Notes: a model not told the origin generated them from the letters alone. DNA of 64,000 bases from Aplectana chamaeleonis (GCA_029168955.1 JAPDOI010000268.1:930001-994000); one strand, 5' to 3'. Positions 12,238-23,555 are shown, counted from the stretch's first letter. Translations and numbers: made by a program.

Positions 12238-12420
12238 TACTCTCACGCCTACTTACGCCTACTCTACTACTCTTACGCCTACTCTTACTCCGTTTCCGGA
12301 TTTTTCAGACTAATGCGCGTTTTGGAAGGTACGAAAAGCACAAAAAACGACGATTTCAAGCTTGTAGATTCTTGGAGCCTGCAGCTCTGGGCGGGATACT
12401 GCGTAGTCCATTGAGCCACA
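12238..12420 (+). repeat. TTACGCCTACTC-type microsatellite and R3 dispersed-repeat fragment
   Basis: 12238-12292 repeats TTACGCCTACTC in degenerate form. About 12313-12420 (GTTTTGGAAGGTACGAAAAG to GGGATACTGCG) matches family R3 copies at 33865-34035 (plus) and 23560-23720 (minus). Confidence 0.6.
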
Positions 12421-12920
12421 AGAGATAACAATACTAGTCGTTTTCGCAGATGCGTTTACCACTATAGACACTTTCCTTGTAAGTGAGAATTTAAGAAAAT
12501 CAATAAAAAATCACGTACCTTCAGTTATCAAGCTCTCCACCCGCAGTCGTACCGCACCAACGTCGGCTTGAGTGCCAATTAGTGGGTGGGACTGCGAGGA
12601 CGAGCTCTCACCCTGTATCAAGGTGAGAGCGCCGCGGAATAGCCCTGACATGCCCACCTAAGTCAGCGGTACGCTTCTGAAAACATAATTAAGGACTCCA
12701 ACCAGGACGCGAGGATTTCCTGATCAGGTCGTGGGGTCATTTGAGAAGATACTGCAGCAATGAGTCATGGATTGTTCTAAACTTGCTTTTTCTGGACACA
12801 TGTTCACCCAAATAATAAATTTAATTTACTGAACTTTGTGATCTGCTTTGATGTTTCTCCGCATTGCATGACGAACCGGAACCTTTTCGTTGTTTTTCAC
12901 CCGGAGTTCCCGAGTATACG
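12421..12920. other. No gene seen; one small hairpin
   Basis: 12604-12630 forms a 9-bp perfect stem (GCTCTCACC with GGTGAGAGC). Nothing else is supportable. Confidence 0.4.
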
Positions 12921-13172
12921 CAGTTTAACTCCGCATCGCCGTTCAGTCCGCAATGTGCACGCTGCTTGCGAAAGCGTGCTGCGGCGCGGTTGCGAGTATC
13001 CTCAGACAGGGATGTGGGATCACCCGGGCGGTGGGATCACCCGGGCACCAAAGGCATGAACCGCCCGGGTGATCCCACATCCCTGTCTGATGATACTTGC
13101 AACCGCGCCGCGGCAGGCTTTCGCAATCAGCATGCACTTTGCGGACTGAACGGCAATGCGGGAGTTGAACTG
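12921..13172. repeat. Large near-perfect hairpin, arms about 110 bp
   Basis: CAGTTTAACTCCGCATCGCC at 12921 is mirrored by the complement GGCAATGCGGGAGTTGAACTG ending at 13172, and the pairing continues through CAGACAGGGATGTGGGATCA on both arms. The loop region contains a tandem GTGGGATCACCCGGGC duplication (about 13016-13048). Arms differ by a few substitutions. It resembles a foldback MITE; overlapping open frames are side effects. Confidence 0.85.
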
Positions 13173-13399
13173 TACCTCGCGCGACACGTGACAGCGACAG
13201 TGAAAATTAACCACATTCATTTTCTATCGATATGGGAATTAGGACTTGCAATGATTAGGAAATGAGAGTTATCAGTCCTTAGACGATTCGCATATTTTAA
13301 AACAGTTTTCGACTTTTCGAGAAACTACTATTTTTTTAAATCGAAGAAAAATAGAATTATTCAAATAGTCATTGGAATCGAACGCTATGCACTACCCGC

Positions 13400-13620
13400 C
13401 CATTTTATTGCTGGCTGTTGAGGGAGTGGGCGGGGCGGGCACAGCACAGCCAAGTTTGAGGGCCTCATAGGGCTATCTGTAGCCCGTTTTCGCCGTTCTT
13501 TCGTCATTATTGTTTCAATAAACCCCGGAATAATCGATTTCCGGTGAAAACTCGAAGACCGTTTTTATCGTGAACGCCGCCTTATAATAAACACATTCGG
13601 ACACGATAATACGGCCACAG
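13400..13620 (+). repeat. Dispersed repeat family R1, copy 1
   Basis: Shares a stretch beginning GGGAGTGGGCGGGGCG and running through CACTATTGTTTCAATGAACC- and AAAACTCGAAGACCG-type blocks with copies at 15440-15600 (minus), 15605-16110 (plus, interrupted) and 59650-59850 (plus, more diverged). Function unknown. Confidence 0.7.
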
Positions 13621-14359
13621 CCAACCACCCAAATTTCTAAAAATAAGAAAAGGGGGAAGAAAAAGCATGCCCCGGAATTTCTAGAAGTTTGCATTCGCTA
13701 TACTCATTTAGGACTCAAAATCAATAATTCGGAACACTCATAGGCCATACTTTGATGTCATTATCCCAGGGTAAGGCATGCTGCTGTGATTGGTCCGGGA
13801 AAGTTGCGGTCCCTAGGTGGGTGGTGAATGTGGTCTTCAGGTCGATATAAATTAGCAGAATTCGAAGATTTTGGGTAAAAATTCTTACTACTATTTCAAT
13901 ATTTCAAAAAAAATTATGTGTGTCCTTGAATATAATTTTATTCGATTCATTTTTTACAAATTTTTGAACCGCTGAACACCAACAATTTTGACATGGAGGC
14001 GGGCGTAAGCTTCGGCCCCTCACCTCTCGACGTCTAACGCTGCGGCCCCCTCTGTGATGATCACAGGGTGAGCCTAACTCTAAGCGGGACAGTAACCGGT
14101 TGACCCTGTTTGCAGGTCATTCGGATCATGACCTCATTCGACGTGTTCCAGATTACTGTATTTTAAGAATTTACTTGACGAATAGTATTCATTGATCTGG
14201 GATGTTTGAAAATTCTTATTTTATTCGAATATTCAATTAGTTCAGCAATTAAATTACATTTTATTTACTGCCTCGTTAGAATTTTTCTTCTATAGATAAT
14301 TCAACATCCACCCTTCACATTTGACTCATTCAGCAGTTCGGATTAGTCGACTTCTCAAA
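13621..14359. other. No gene seen
   Basis: AT-rich sequence without a supportable open frame; nothing recognised. Confidence 0.4.
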
Positions 14360-14361
14360 TA

Positions 14362-15238
14362 CAGTAGCGGTCATAAATGTAATTAATAGCATGGCCTTTT
14401 CGCAAATAATTTTTTTTGCATATCTCGACTTGGCCTTAGCCGAAATTGATGAAACTTTAGTATGTTATGGGGCCCCGATAATTCTTGCTTTACACATACA
14501 CAAAATTAGGTCTTGGGGTGCAGTTTTTAAATATGGAATTTATTTACCATTTGTAGTAATATTTGAAATTAGGATTATTCCTTCAAAACATGGCTATTAC
14601 AATTCCGAACCGGTAGCTGTTATTCGCCATTCGAAGGTTTTCGGAACCGTTGTATAACCATGTAAGAATTAATCAATACCGGAATTTTTTTATAAATAAA
14701 ATCGATATAAAAGAAATGCCTATTAGGTATCTCTCCTAGACGTTATCGAAAAAGAGCAAAATTTATGTATCAGTTGTACTTTGTCGCATCTTATAAAGCA
14801 CATATTTCGGAATGGTTCTGGGGCGAATAATTGAATTTTTTCTTACCGAATTTTTGAATTCCAAAAGGTTAATTTCCAAAAATTAACCCCAATCTGTTCA
14901 ATTTTCGGTCTTCGAAAAAAAATTCTGATAGACTATTTTCTCACGAAGTTATACAAAGATTCAATAGATTTCCCAATAGTGAATAACTGCTACGGTTTGG
15001 AATTGTAATAGCCATGTTTGAGGGGATAATCATAATTTTGAATATTACCACAAATAGTACATAAATTCCATACTTAAAAACTGCACCCCAAGACCTAATT
15101 TTGTGTATGTGTAAAGCAAGGGTTATCGGGACCCCACAACATACTAAAGCTTCATCAACTTTGGCTGAGGCATGGCCAAGATATGCATGAAAAATTATTT
15201 GCGAAAAGGCCATGTCAATAGATTTATGACCGCTACTG
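14362..15238. mobile_element. Tc1/mariner-like palindromic element, 877 bp
   Basis: Starts CAGTAGCGGTCATAAATG and ends ATTTATGACCGCTACTG, with TA on each side (14360-14361, 15239-15240), the target duplication expected for Tc1/mariner. Arms of about 300 bp (14362-14660 and 14940-15238) are inverted copies with roughly 85% identity. Both arms contain a mirrored 90-codon frame starting MAFSQIIF; no transposase DDE/DDD domain is present, so the element is non-autonomous. Confidence 0.8.
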
Positions 15239-15439
15239 TATTTCTATTCACATGAAAATTGGATTTACGATGGCTGTGGCCGCGAAAGGTATGGCTGCGG
15301 ACCACTCAGCAGCCCGCGCGCCTGTCGCGTGCGCCGATCGATCCCCACATTTCTCGTGGGCGCACACGAAGCAGCGCACGCTGCTAAGGTGCCCGTAGCC
15401 ATATCTTTCGTGGTTACAGCAACTATATTAGTTCTTCGA

Positions 15440-15600
15440 CGACTCGCAAGGCAGTGTTCAGGATAAAACGGTCTTCGAGTTTTCACAGGAAATCGAACGT
15501 ACAGGGATCCATTGCAACAAAAATGGCGAAAAACGAGCTTCAGATAGCCCGATACGGCCCTGAAATTAGTATGCGCTATGCCCTCACCCATTTCATTGGT
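15440..15600 (-). repeat. Dispersed repeat family R1, copy 2 (inverted)
   Basis: The reverse complement carries GGGCCGTATCGGGCTATC and AAAACTCGAAGACCG in the same order as copy 1. It lies head to head with copy 3. Confidence 0.65.
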
Positions 15601-15604
15601 GTCC

Positions 15605-16110
15605 GTTTAGGGAGTGGGCGGGGCGAGAATAGCACAACCAGGTTACAGGGCCGTATAGGAGGGCTATTTAGTCTACAGCAATGGAAGTAGGACCTGGTGA
15701 GGTTGCGGACTCGTCGTAACATACGGTAGTTTGTTAGTGGTATCACTCATTTTTCCGAACAGCTGGTATAGATCGGTGAGTTTGTGTTTTCACAGATGAG
15801 ACTACATCTGTGGAAGCAATGATAACAGGTGAAAACCTGAGAATGGAAGCAAAAGCTCACCGACTAACCTGTTATTTCGAAAAAAATTAGTGATAACACA
15901 ATCAGACTACAGTATTTTAGGAAGAGTCCGCAATCTCACCAGGTCCTACCTCCATTGCTGGAGACTATAAATGGCTCGTTTTTTCTCGTTCTTTTGTCAC
16001 TATTGTTTCAATGAACCCCGGAAAATTCGATTTATGGTAAAAACTCGAAGACGTTTTTATCGTGAACACCGCCTTTGAAAAGGCATATCCGGACACGATA
16101 ATATTCGGCG
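15605..16110 (+). repeat. Dispersed repeat family R1, copy 3, split by a nested element
   Basis: The left part (15605-15667: GGGAGTGGGCGGGGCG, GGGCCGTATAGGAGGGCTAT) and right part (15968-16110: AAATGGCTCGTTTTTTC, CACTATTGTTTCAATGAACC, AAAACTCGAAGACG) join into one R1 copy once the nested element is removed. Confidence 0.65.
15668..15967. mobile_element. Nested inverted-repeat MITE inside R1, about 300 bp
   Basis: The left end GTCTACAGCAATGGAAGTAG is mirrored by CTACCTCCATTGCTGGAGAC at the right; pairing extends about 45 bases through ACCTGGTGAGGTTGCGGACTC. It interrupts R1 copy 3. No coding capacity. Confidence 0.75.
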
Positions 16111-16523
16111 GAATTCAACCAGACAAACGCTTCAAAGGAGCTTGAAAAACGAGCATGATTTCTCTGGAATTTCTAGAAGTTTGCATTCGCTAAAGTCATT
16201 CAAGACTCAAAACCAATTATTCGGAAAACTCAAATCGCATACTTTGGAGAAATCGCTAAATTGCTTAGTTCTTAAACTGCTAGTCAAATAGGTGGGAGAA
16301 TGGAAAAGGAACCCGTACATATTAAAAAACTTCTTGTAAAAATCAAAATTAGCTATTCAAAATATAAATCGGTTTTTCACAAGTCTTTTTTGTACTATTC
16401 ATTGCATAGTCAGCCTTTTCTACTTTGAAGTGAAAAAGCTGCCGAGATGTCATACGTTCGTGCCGTGGCCGTGTGGAGGAAGCAACATAAACTCCGTGGA
16501 AACCGACATCAACCCCTCCATGA

Positions 16524-18753
16524 AGAGGGTTTTTGCTATATGAGAGATGCTGGCTGGCCTCAGCTCTCCTAAGGATTCTCCTTCAAAGGGCCGGCGTGGA
16601 GAGGAATCCTGGACCCGCTCAGAATTACCCATGCGCCACGTGCGGCAAGGATGTCACATGGAGTAAAACAAGCGTCCAGTGCTTCGGATGCCAGAGGTGG
16701 GTGCATCTCTTCTGTTCGGGTCTCAGTTCTGTGAGGCATCATAACTCTGCTTTTCGCTGTGTCCTATGCTCCTCACCTTCCAACTCTGATTCCTCTACCT
16801 CCAATCGCCCACTTTCTGTTGTACATATAAATCTCAATGGCCTTCGTGCCAAACTATCTGAGCTCTCTCTCTCTCTTTGCTCGTACTCACCATTCAGATG
16901 TTATAATGGTTCAGGAAACCAAACTTTCCCTCTCTGCTGCCTCTTCTCACCCAAATATCCCTGGCTATACTTCATACCATGCTCCAAGATCGTCTTTCGG
17001 TGGAGAAGCTTCTACTTTTGTAGTACCCACTCTTCCTTCTCATCTAATTCCCAATGTCCCTACGGACGGTACTCTCGAGTACGTCCCCATCCATCTCCCA
17101 CTCAAAACTCCCCTATCTCTCTTCAACATCTACATTACCCCAACTACATCTTGTCCCCCAATCTATAATCCAATCCCTTTCCTAAAACAACTCAATGACT
17201 GCGCCCTCTCACCCTCAGTCGTCTTCGTAGGCGACTTCAATGCTCATACCTTTTGCTCTTCACTTGACTCTGATTTTAGAGGAGAGGACGTCGAGGAATG
17301 GGCGGAGGAGTGCGACCTGGTTATCCTGAACGATGATCAGCCCACTCACCTCCCTTCCATCGGCCGATCTTCTAGCCCAGACATTTCGCTCGTTTCCTCC
17401 AATCTTTCTCGTGCTTGCTCGCGGTACACTTCCATAACTCTGTCTAGTGATCACATTCCCATTTTCGTCCATATCGATCTCTCAAATTCTCAAGCCCCTT
17501 ATTCTGGTATTCGTCACCGTTCTTATCTCAATTTAGGCCTTGCAGACTGGAGCCTATTCAGAGAGGTTGCACTTCACCGAGCGGCTGAATATCCATGGAA
17601 TGGCGATGTGCACCAGAAAGAGCGTCACATATCTGACGCTATCAGGAAGGCTATGAAAGCGGCCATACCAGAAGGACGTGTGAAAACTTTTTACCCTAAT
17701 GTCACCAGGGAAATACTTCAGAAAATCAGGACAAGAGATGAAAAGAGATCTGCTAACCATCTGGACCCAAAGGTCACTGAACTTGACGACGAGATTAGAA
17801 AAGACTTGGACAGGCACAAGAAAGACGAGTGGCAGAAGTTCACTGAAAAATTGAACATCAAGGCAGATGGTGCTGCCACATGGAAAATCCTGAGAAAACT
17901 CTCCGGAAAAACCACACCCGCCACCGTGTCTACTATCGAGTTTGGGAACAATGTATTCAAGTCAGGACAAGATGCCGCTTACGCTCTGGGCAAGAGCTTC
18001 TTCATAACATGTGCGAAGCGTGGCCCGCAAAACCGAGTGACGGTAAGGGAGCTGTGCCGCCTTCCGCTAATGGGCACTGCTGATGCCTTCACTCCTGCGC
18101 AGGTGGAGAAGCGTAATTCCAAAGCCATTGGACCTGACGGAATCTGTCCAGCAGTCCTGAAGAAGCTCCCCAGTGAATTTCTCTCGCTGCTCACTGATTT
18201 AATGAACACATCATTCCGAACCTGCACACTGCCGCAAAACTGGAAAACAGCAAATGTCATTCCTCTGCCTAAGCCCGGCAATTCGCTGTCATCAGCGAAA
18301 GGATACAGGCCAATAAGCCTTTTGTCACCTCTAGCCAAGGTTGCTGAAAAGCTTTTCGTCAATGATTTGGCTCAGCATAATGAGAAACAACATCACCAGC
18401 ACGGCTTTAGGAAGCTACATTCCACCACGACGGCGCTTTTGGAAATCGTTGGCTATGCCATCGACGGCTTTAACATGAGAAAGCCCCTCAGGACCGTTGC
18501 TGTAGCCCTGGACTTGACAAAGGCATTCGACAGTGTTAACCTGGGTATTCTATCGGATAACATACTGAATTCCTCTATTCCACCGCGGCAGAAGCGTTGG
18601 ATAACAGCATTCGTCAAGGGCCGTCGAGCAATAGTTATGTTTCAAAATCATGTCTCCAAAAGTATCGCCATAGCTGCCGGTGTTCCGCAAGGCGGAGTCA
18701 CATTCCGGCACCTCCCCAGGACATTAAAGTTGTCGCCTACGCTGATGATATGA
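16524..18753 (+). pseudogene. LINE copy B ORF: 2A-like, PHD finger, APE endonuclease, RT fingers and palm start
   Basis: The first frame (16524 to about 16865) has no ATG ahead of LLQRAGVERNPGP, a 2A-like motif ending in the diagnostic NPGP, though G stands where most active 2A peptides have D. A C4HC3 PHD-type finger follows (CATCGKDV, CFGCQRWVHLFC, CVLC). A shift at a CT dinucleotide run (16858-16880) moves to the frame 16837-18753, which has endonuclease blocks QETKL, VVFVGDFNAH, SSPDISL and SSDHIPI, then RT blocks AIGPDGI, GYRPISLLSPLAK, HQHGFRKLHSTTTALLEI, ALDLTKAFD and AGVPQGGV. Directly after PQGGV about 38 bases present in copy A are missing, which destroys the frame before YADD. Confidence 0.9.
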
Positions 18754-19801
18754 CTATCATGTGCCAAAACCGCGACATACAAGTGGCCGCGAGCAAGATC
18801 AACGAGTACCTGATTGATTTGAAAAGCTATTTCGATAACAAGATGCTCATTGTCTCAGCTGCCAAGTCTTCAGTATCAGTTTTCACAACGGACCCCAAAG
18901 AGCACAGCGCCCATCCCGATGTCAGCTGGAGATCGCCTGCCTGCTGCTCGCTTCGTCAAACTACTCGGCCTTATACTCGATCCGTCGCTGAAGTTTCACA
19001 AGAACACCGAGCAAAAGCAAGCAATTGTGAGAGCTAAACTCAATGTGCTAAGGGCACTGGGAGGTACATCATGGGGCAGCAGTAAGGAAACTATTCTGAC
19101 CACGTATAAGGCTATACTGCAGACCGCCCTAGAGTATGCGGCACCGGTTTGGCAGCACTTAGTATCGGACTCATCCTGGACTAAGGTGCAGCGTGTACAA
19201 AACGCTGATCTTCGGATCGCCACCGGATGTGCTAGGAGTTCGCCAATCGAGCATTTACACGCCGAGACACGGGTGCTACCAGTGAAGGAGCACTGTCAGC
19301 TCCAGGCCCAGCAGCTGTACATTAACATCGTCAAGCAGCCCAACCACCCATCTTGGAGAGTACTTGAGCCTGTAAGAGAGAGATGCATCAGAAAACCTTT
19401 CGCCGATGCTCCAGTTAAAGTCGATCTGCAAAGATGGCACGATTCATATCAAGAACGCCTCCGTCTGTTGCGCGAGGAGCACACCCATTTCGTCAGAGGG
19501 TATCTGGAAAGAGCGGCTGTTAATCCTATTCTGGGTACTGTGCCGCCTCGAGTTTCTGAGTCTGGGTCTCAGCTTAGGAGACGTGCCAGATGCACTCTAG
19601 CCTCGTTGCGCTGTGGTCACTCAACGCTCCTAAAGTTCTACGTGAACAGGATCGACAATAGCACTCCCGACGTTTGCCCGGACTGTGGTGGTCCTGGCCA
19701 CAATACCCTACACTTATTCAACTGTCCAAAAAACCTACAACATTGACTACAATAGACCTTTGGACGAATCCAACGCTGGTCGCCCAGTTTCTGAACCTAT
19801 A
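18715..19801 (+). pseudogene. LINE copy B ORF: RT catalytic box, thumb, CCHC knuckle
   Basis: Continuation of the same protein after the 38-base deletion. A first frame carries VVAYADDMTIMC (catalytic YADD, near 18735) and AAKSSVSVFTT; a shift near 18925 leads to the frame with LPAARFVKLLGLILDPSLK, the helical linker and the C-terminal knuckle CPDCGGPGHNTLHLFNCP. A last shift near 19735 leaves the end (DLWTNPTLVAQFLNL, stop at 19799-19801) in another frame. The region matches copy A along its length, with no RNase H. Confidence 0.88.
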
Positions 19802-19879
19802 GCAGTTCCTCTCTTCGCGGCTGCAATGAAGAAGAAGTGAAAAAGAACAATGGACCCAACCTCAACAAGGAGTGGTGGT

Positions 19880-20060
19880 CGTGGTTTCCCAACTGCGAAA
19901 GAGGAGGGGAAACGGCGAGGAGCGAGGTGCATGATTGGACGCTAGTCGCGTTTAGTCCAATCACGCTTTTTGCTCCACCCCTTCTCCACCGCCTCTTCTG
20001 CGGATGGGAGACCTTACGAAACAGCACCCCTCGACCAGGGCGCTATTTGAGAAGCTGCAA
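19880..20060. repeat. Imperfect hairpin
   Basis: GAAAGAGGAGGGGAAACGG and TGATTGGAC on the left side pair with GTCCAATCA and CCCCTTCTCCACCGCCTCTTC on the right (about 19890-20015). Probably a small foldback element. Confidence 0.5.
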
Positions 20061-21276
20061 GTGAATATTAGTCCTGCCAACGCATTACCTTATGAGACCT
20101 CACTAGCTTCTGGCACGTACACCATAGTAGTATAATGTATCAAAATCCGAAGAAAACTTTTTCCAAGCGTCAAGTGGGGAAAGGGGTTGATCAAAAACCC
20201 AATACCCACTTCTTTTACAAACTATTGAACGTTATCCCACATATAATGGTTAGAAAAACTGTACGTATACGATACGGATGAGCACCGACATTCACACAGA
20301 TTAAATAGAAGTATGAGCAACACCTTTTATTCTGTGACAACTCACAACAATTCAACGACGCATTAAAAATATCTCCCAGTAAAGTGGATAAAACAAAGAA
20401 TAAAATCGGGCCGCAAACAAGCGAAAAATGTGTCAATTAATGGAAATAAAACAGCAACAGAGTCATAAAACAACAAATTCAACAAAAATAAACACAGAAA
20501 AAAAAAACTGAGCGGATACCGCAATATCGCTATCTGTTAATAACTATAGAAATGATTCAATCGTTCCAGTATCAGCTGTCAATTTGAGCACCCAAATCCA
20601 AGGTAAGCACTACGCGGTGAAAACTCCAGACACTCCACACTCGGTAACTGAAAGGCACAACAAATTGAGAACAAGGAGTGAAAAAACCGTCAATAGCTTA
20701 GACACAAATTAGATTATATCCTCTAGTTCGGAGGCAAGATTACTTTGTTCCTCCGCGCTCGCCGGTACGGAGCGAGAAGAGAAACAGCGGGAAAACATGA
20801 GGGTGAGGGGGATGCAGCATACGCGCGCACACGCAAGCGACCGATAGCAGCAAATTTCAACGTTCCAGGCAACGAAGAAGGCGAAGACGCCAAAACGTTA
20901 GCCGAATAACCCTCTATCATATTTGTTTGAAGCTGTACAAGAATATCGACAATAACGGCAGCAAATTTCGCTCTGAAATAGAAGAAATGTAGTTTTTTGA
21001 GGGACCGGCCATATTTAAAGATCGCAGACACACTCGGAAAAGTTGTTGAGATAACTACGCTACTGGGGTCATATGTCCCCTAGCAAAACGCCCACGACGT
21101 TGGAGGCGTAAAAAACGAGTCAAAACTACTAAATTTGAGCAACGTCAATTCAAAAATTTTCGACAACTCCGCCCCCCCCCCAAAATACAAACTGGCCCAG
21201 ATTGATCTTTCGAACACGGCCACTTTCGGGATTTTTGATGCTTCCAACGAGGAGAGCGATGGGCGATAGAATGCTT
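20061..21276. other. No gene seen
   Basis: Intergenic-looking sequence. The minus frame at 20723-21031 is the longest but has no domain. 21168-21182 is a C run. Confidence 0.45.
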
Positions 21277-22327
21277 TCGACCAATTAGGCTTCTATCGCC
21301 AGTGGCCAAGTTAGCTGAAAAGTTGAGGGACCTGGCTGATCAAAATGATGTTGCATCAGCATGGGTTCAGGAAACTTCATTCTACTACTACTGCTTTATT
21401 GGAGATTGTGCTTTGCTGTCGATGGGTTCAACATGAAGAAGTCCTTGAAAACAACGGCCGTTGCCTTCGACCTGACCAAAGCGTTTGACACTGTTAACTT
21501 GGGACTGTTGTCCGGCAAACTGTTGATGTCCTCGCAACCATCCTGACAGAAGCGATTGATTGCAGCGTTGACTAAAGGCCGCCGGGCTAAAGTTCTTTTC
21601 CAGAATCACGTATCCGATAGCATACCAATAGCAGCCTGTGTCCCGCAGGGCGAAGAGCTGTCCCCTGCCCTATTTAGTTTGTATCTTGAGGATATACCCG
21701 AGCCACTACAGGATATAAAGATTGTTATGTACGCCGAAGACATCACCATCATGTGCCAGGACCGTGACCTGCAGGTAGCCGCTAACAGAATCAGCGCCTA
21801 TCTCGTCGAGCTGAAGTTCTTCCTCGATAATATGATGTCTCTGCTCTCTGCTGCAAAATCTTCTGTTTCAGTGTTCACAACAAACACCAAGGAACACAGT
21901 GCCCACCCAGAAGTCAAATGGGATGGTGACCGGTTGCCAGCAGCAAAATTCCCCAAGCTGCTTGGCCTTATTCTTGATCCGTCACTGAATCTCCACAAAA
22001 ACGCGGAACCAGTTTGTTCGAGGATATCTAACAAAGGCGGCTGTGAACCCTATCTTACGAGCAGTGCCACCTCGAGTTTGCGAGTCCGAGTCTCAACTCG
22101 GCAGGCGAGCAAGATGTGCTCTTGCTTCGCTGCGCTGTAGTCACTCTATTCTGCTCATGTCTTACGTCTACAAGATCGACAGCAGCCGACCAGACGCATG
22201 CACGGACTGTGTTGCTCCCGGACACGACACGGCGCACTTGCTCATGTGCCCGAGGAGACCTACCTCCTTAACCACAATGAACCTTTGGACGAATCCTGTG
22301 AAGGCCGCCCAGTTCCTCAACCTATGA
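21277..22327 (+). pseudogene. LINE family 1, copy C: truncated and internally deleted RT
   Basis: Starts abruptly inside RT at RLLSPVAKLAEKL and keeps the HQHGFRKLHSTTT block in shifted frames, then FDLTKAFDTVNLG, a stop near 21544, and a long frame 21556-22140. The catalytic box reads MYAEDI rather than YADD, and PQGEELSP replaces PQGGVLSP. Near 22012 about 470 bases present in copy B are missing: LHKNAE runs straight into sequence matching copy B near 19485. The tail frame 22043-22327 keeps the knuckle (CTDCVAPGHDTAHLLMCP) and the usual end AAQFLNL. The stop is followed by GGCTGCA and GAA repeats to about 22420. Confidence 0.88.
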
Positions 22328-22522
22328 CAAAAACCACTTTGAGGCTGCAGAAGAAGAAGCATTGAAGATGCCACTATTACGAGTAATGGAAGCTAAGACT
22401 GCAGAAGAAGAAGAAGGAGAGCGTTCTAGTACAGGCTGTAAAAATCTATCGTATTCTCTACCTCAACCGTTTTATCAGTAATATTCGCAGCTTTAACCGC
22501 CGGGGGGCCTGCTGCGGTGTAA

Positions 22523-22950
22523 GACCCCGTCAGACTTCGTCGAAAAACCTGCTGAGTCCGGGGTGGAAAAACCTGCTGAGTCCGGTTGCCCCCAGCGCCA
22601 ACCAGTTCCTCTGCAAAACACGTAATCGATAGTCAGCGGCAGCAGTAGGTGGGCAGAGCGCAGACGACGAGAGTCGAGATGCGGCGGGACTCGGCAGAAA
22701 AATGCACCCAATTCACGTGAGAAACACCTATATCGACCGGGTGGGGTGTGGATGATTTCAGTGGGACTCAGTCGGTGCATTGGCCCCGCCCTTGTACGCA
22801 CGAGAACCATCAGTATCGACCGGGGGGATTGCGGTGGGCATCAGACGGTGGCAGCTGTACTCAGTGGGTTGATTTTTTTGCACCCGTTTCCCACGAATTC
22901 GGTGCGTATCGTCCCGGTGAGACTCAGTAGATTAACGACTATGACGGGGG
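22523..22950. mobile_element. Inverted-repeat element R5, short copy
   Basis: Begins ACCCCGTCAGAC and ends TATGACGGGGG; the outer parts match the copy at 11365-12216, while the centre differs and includes a GTACGCACGAGAACC block. Confidence 0.6.
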
Positions 22951-23555
22951 CTTTACATACAGCTTTTGAGAGGTGTTTTTCTTAGTTTCCCATACGACCA
23001 ACTCCAAACCTTCGATTTATGTCATAAAACCGATACCATTAAAACCGATTAAATGGTTATAGCAATTCTGTCAGAGGACAGAAATTTACTTTCTCATCAA
23101 TTATGGAAACCTTGCCCCTCACGTAATGTTTGATACCAAGGGCAGTTGAAACCATCTCGTCCCTGAGAAACTATAAGAGTTAATTGGAAAATCAATATTA
23201 TTCGTTTGATATACTCTACTATACCACCGGTAAGAGTGGAAATAGGTGGCCTTGAAAGGCATATGGAGATTTTTTAAAGCCGAAATCGTGCTAAAGAACT
23301 AACACCTTTACTTGTATGGCCAATTGTTAAAACACTTTTCGATGGTAGAAAAACCCAGCCGAAATCAAGGGCTAGCTTCTGAAGGACGCGAGGAAGTCGA
23401 GACTAGGTATAATCACGGCACTTGGTTCGAACATTGAATTTAGAGGAAAGACCAAATGTGGTTTTCTGCGCGGACGCTTCCTTTAGAGAAAAGGGCACGT
23501 ATTCCGAAAAGAATCATGAAAATATGAAAACTGGGAATTAAATTAAATTTGCACT
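22951..23555. other. No gene seen
   Basis: AT-rich intergenic sequence; nothing recognised on either strand. Confidence 0.4.

Larger units (their letters stand above)
16440..19835 (+). mobile_element. LINE family 1, copy B (nearly full length, broken)
   Basis: Single-ORF non-LTR retrotransposon: 2A-like peptide, PHD-type finger, APE endonuclease, reverse transcriptase and C-terminal CCHC knuckle, in that order. The 5' limit is approximate. The 3' end is a very short UTR then GGCTGCA and GAA repeats, shared with copies A and C. The coding frame is broken by shifts near 16865, 18700, 18925 and 19735, so it cannot make its protein as read. Confidence 0.85.

Noticed and set aside
13450..13460. 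CCAAGTTTGAG, like the end of nematode SL1
   Set aside because: Only the last 11 bases match and no donor or Sm site follows; it belongs to repeat R1.
14391..14657. 90-codon frame MAFSQIIF, mirrored at 14941-15213
   Set aside because: It lies inside both arms of a palindromic element, so duplication is explained by the TIR; no domain.
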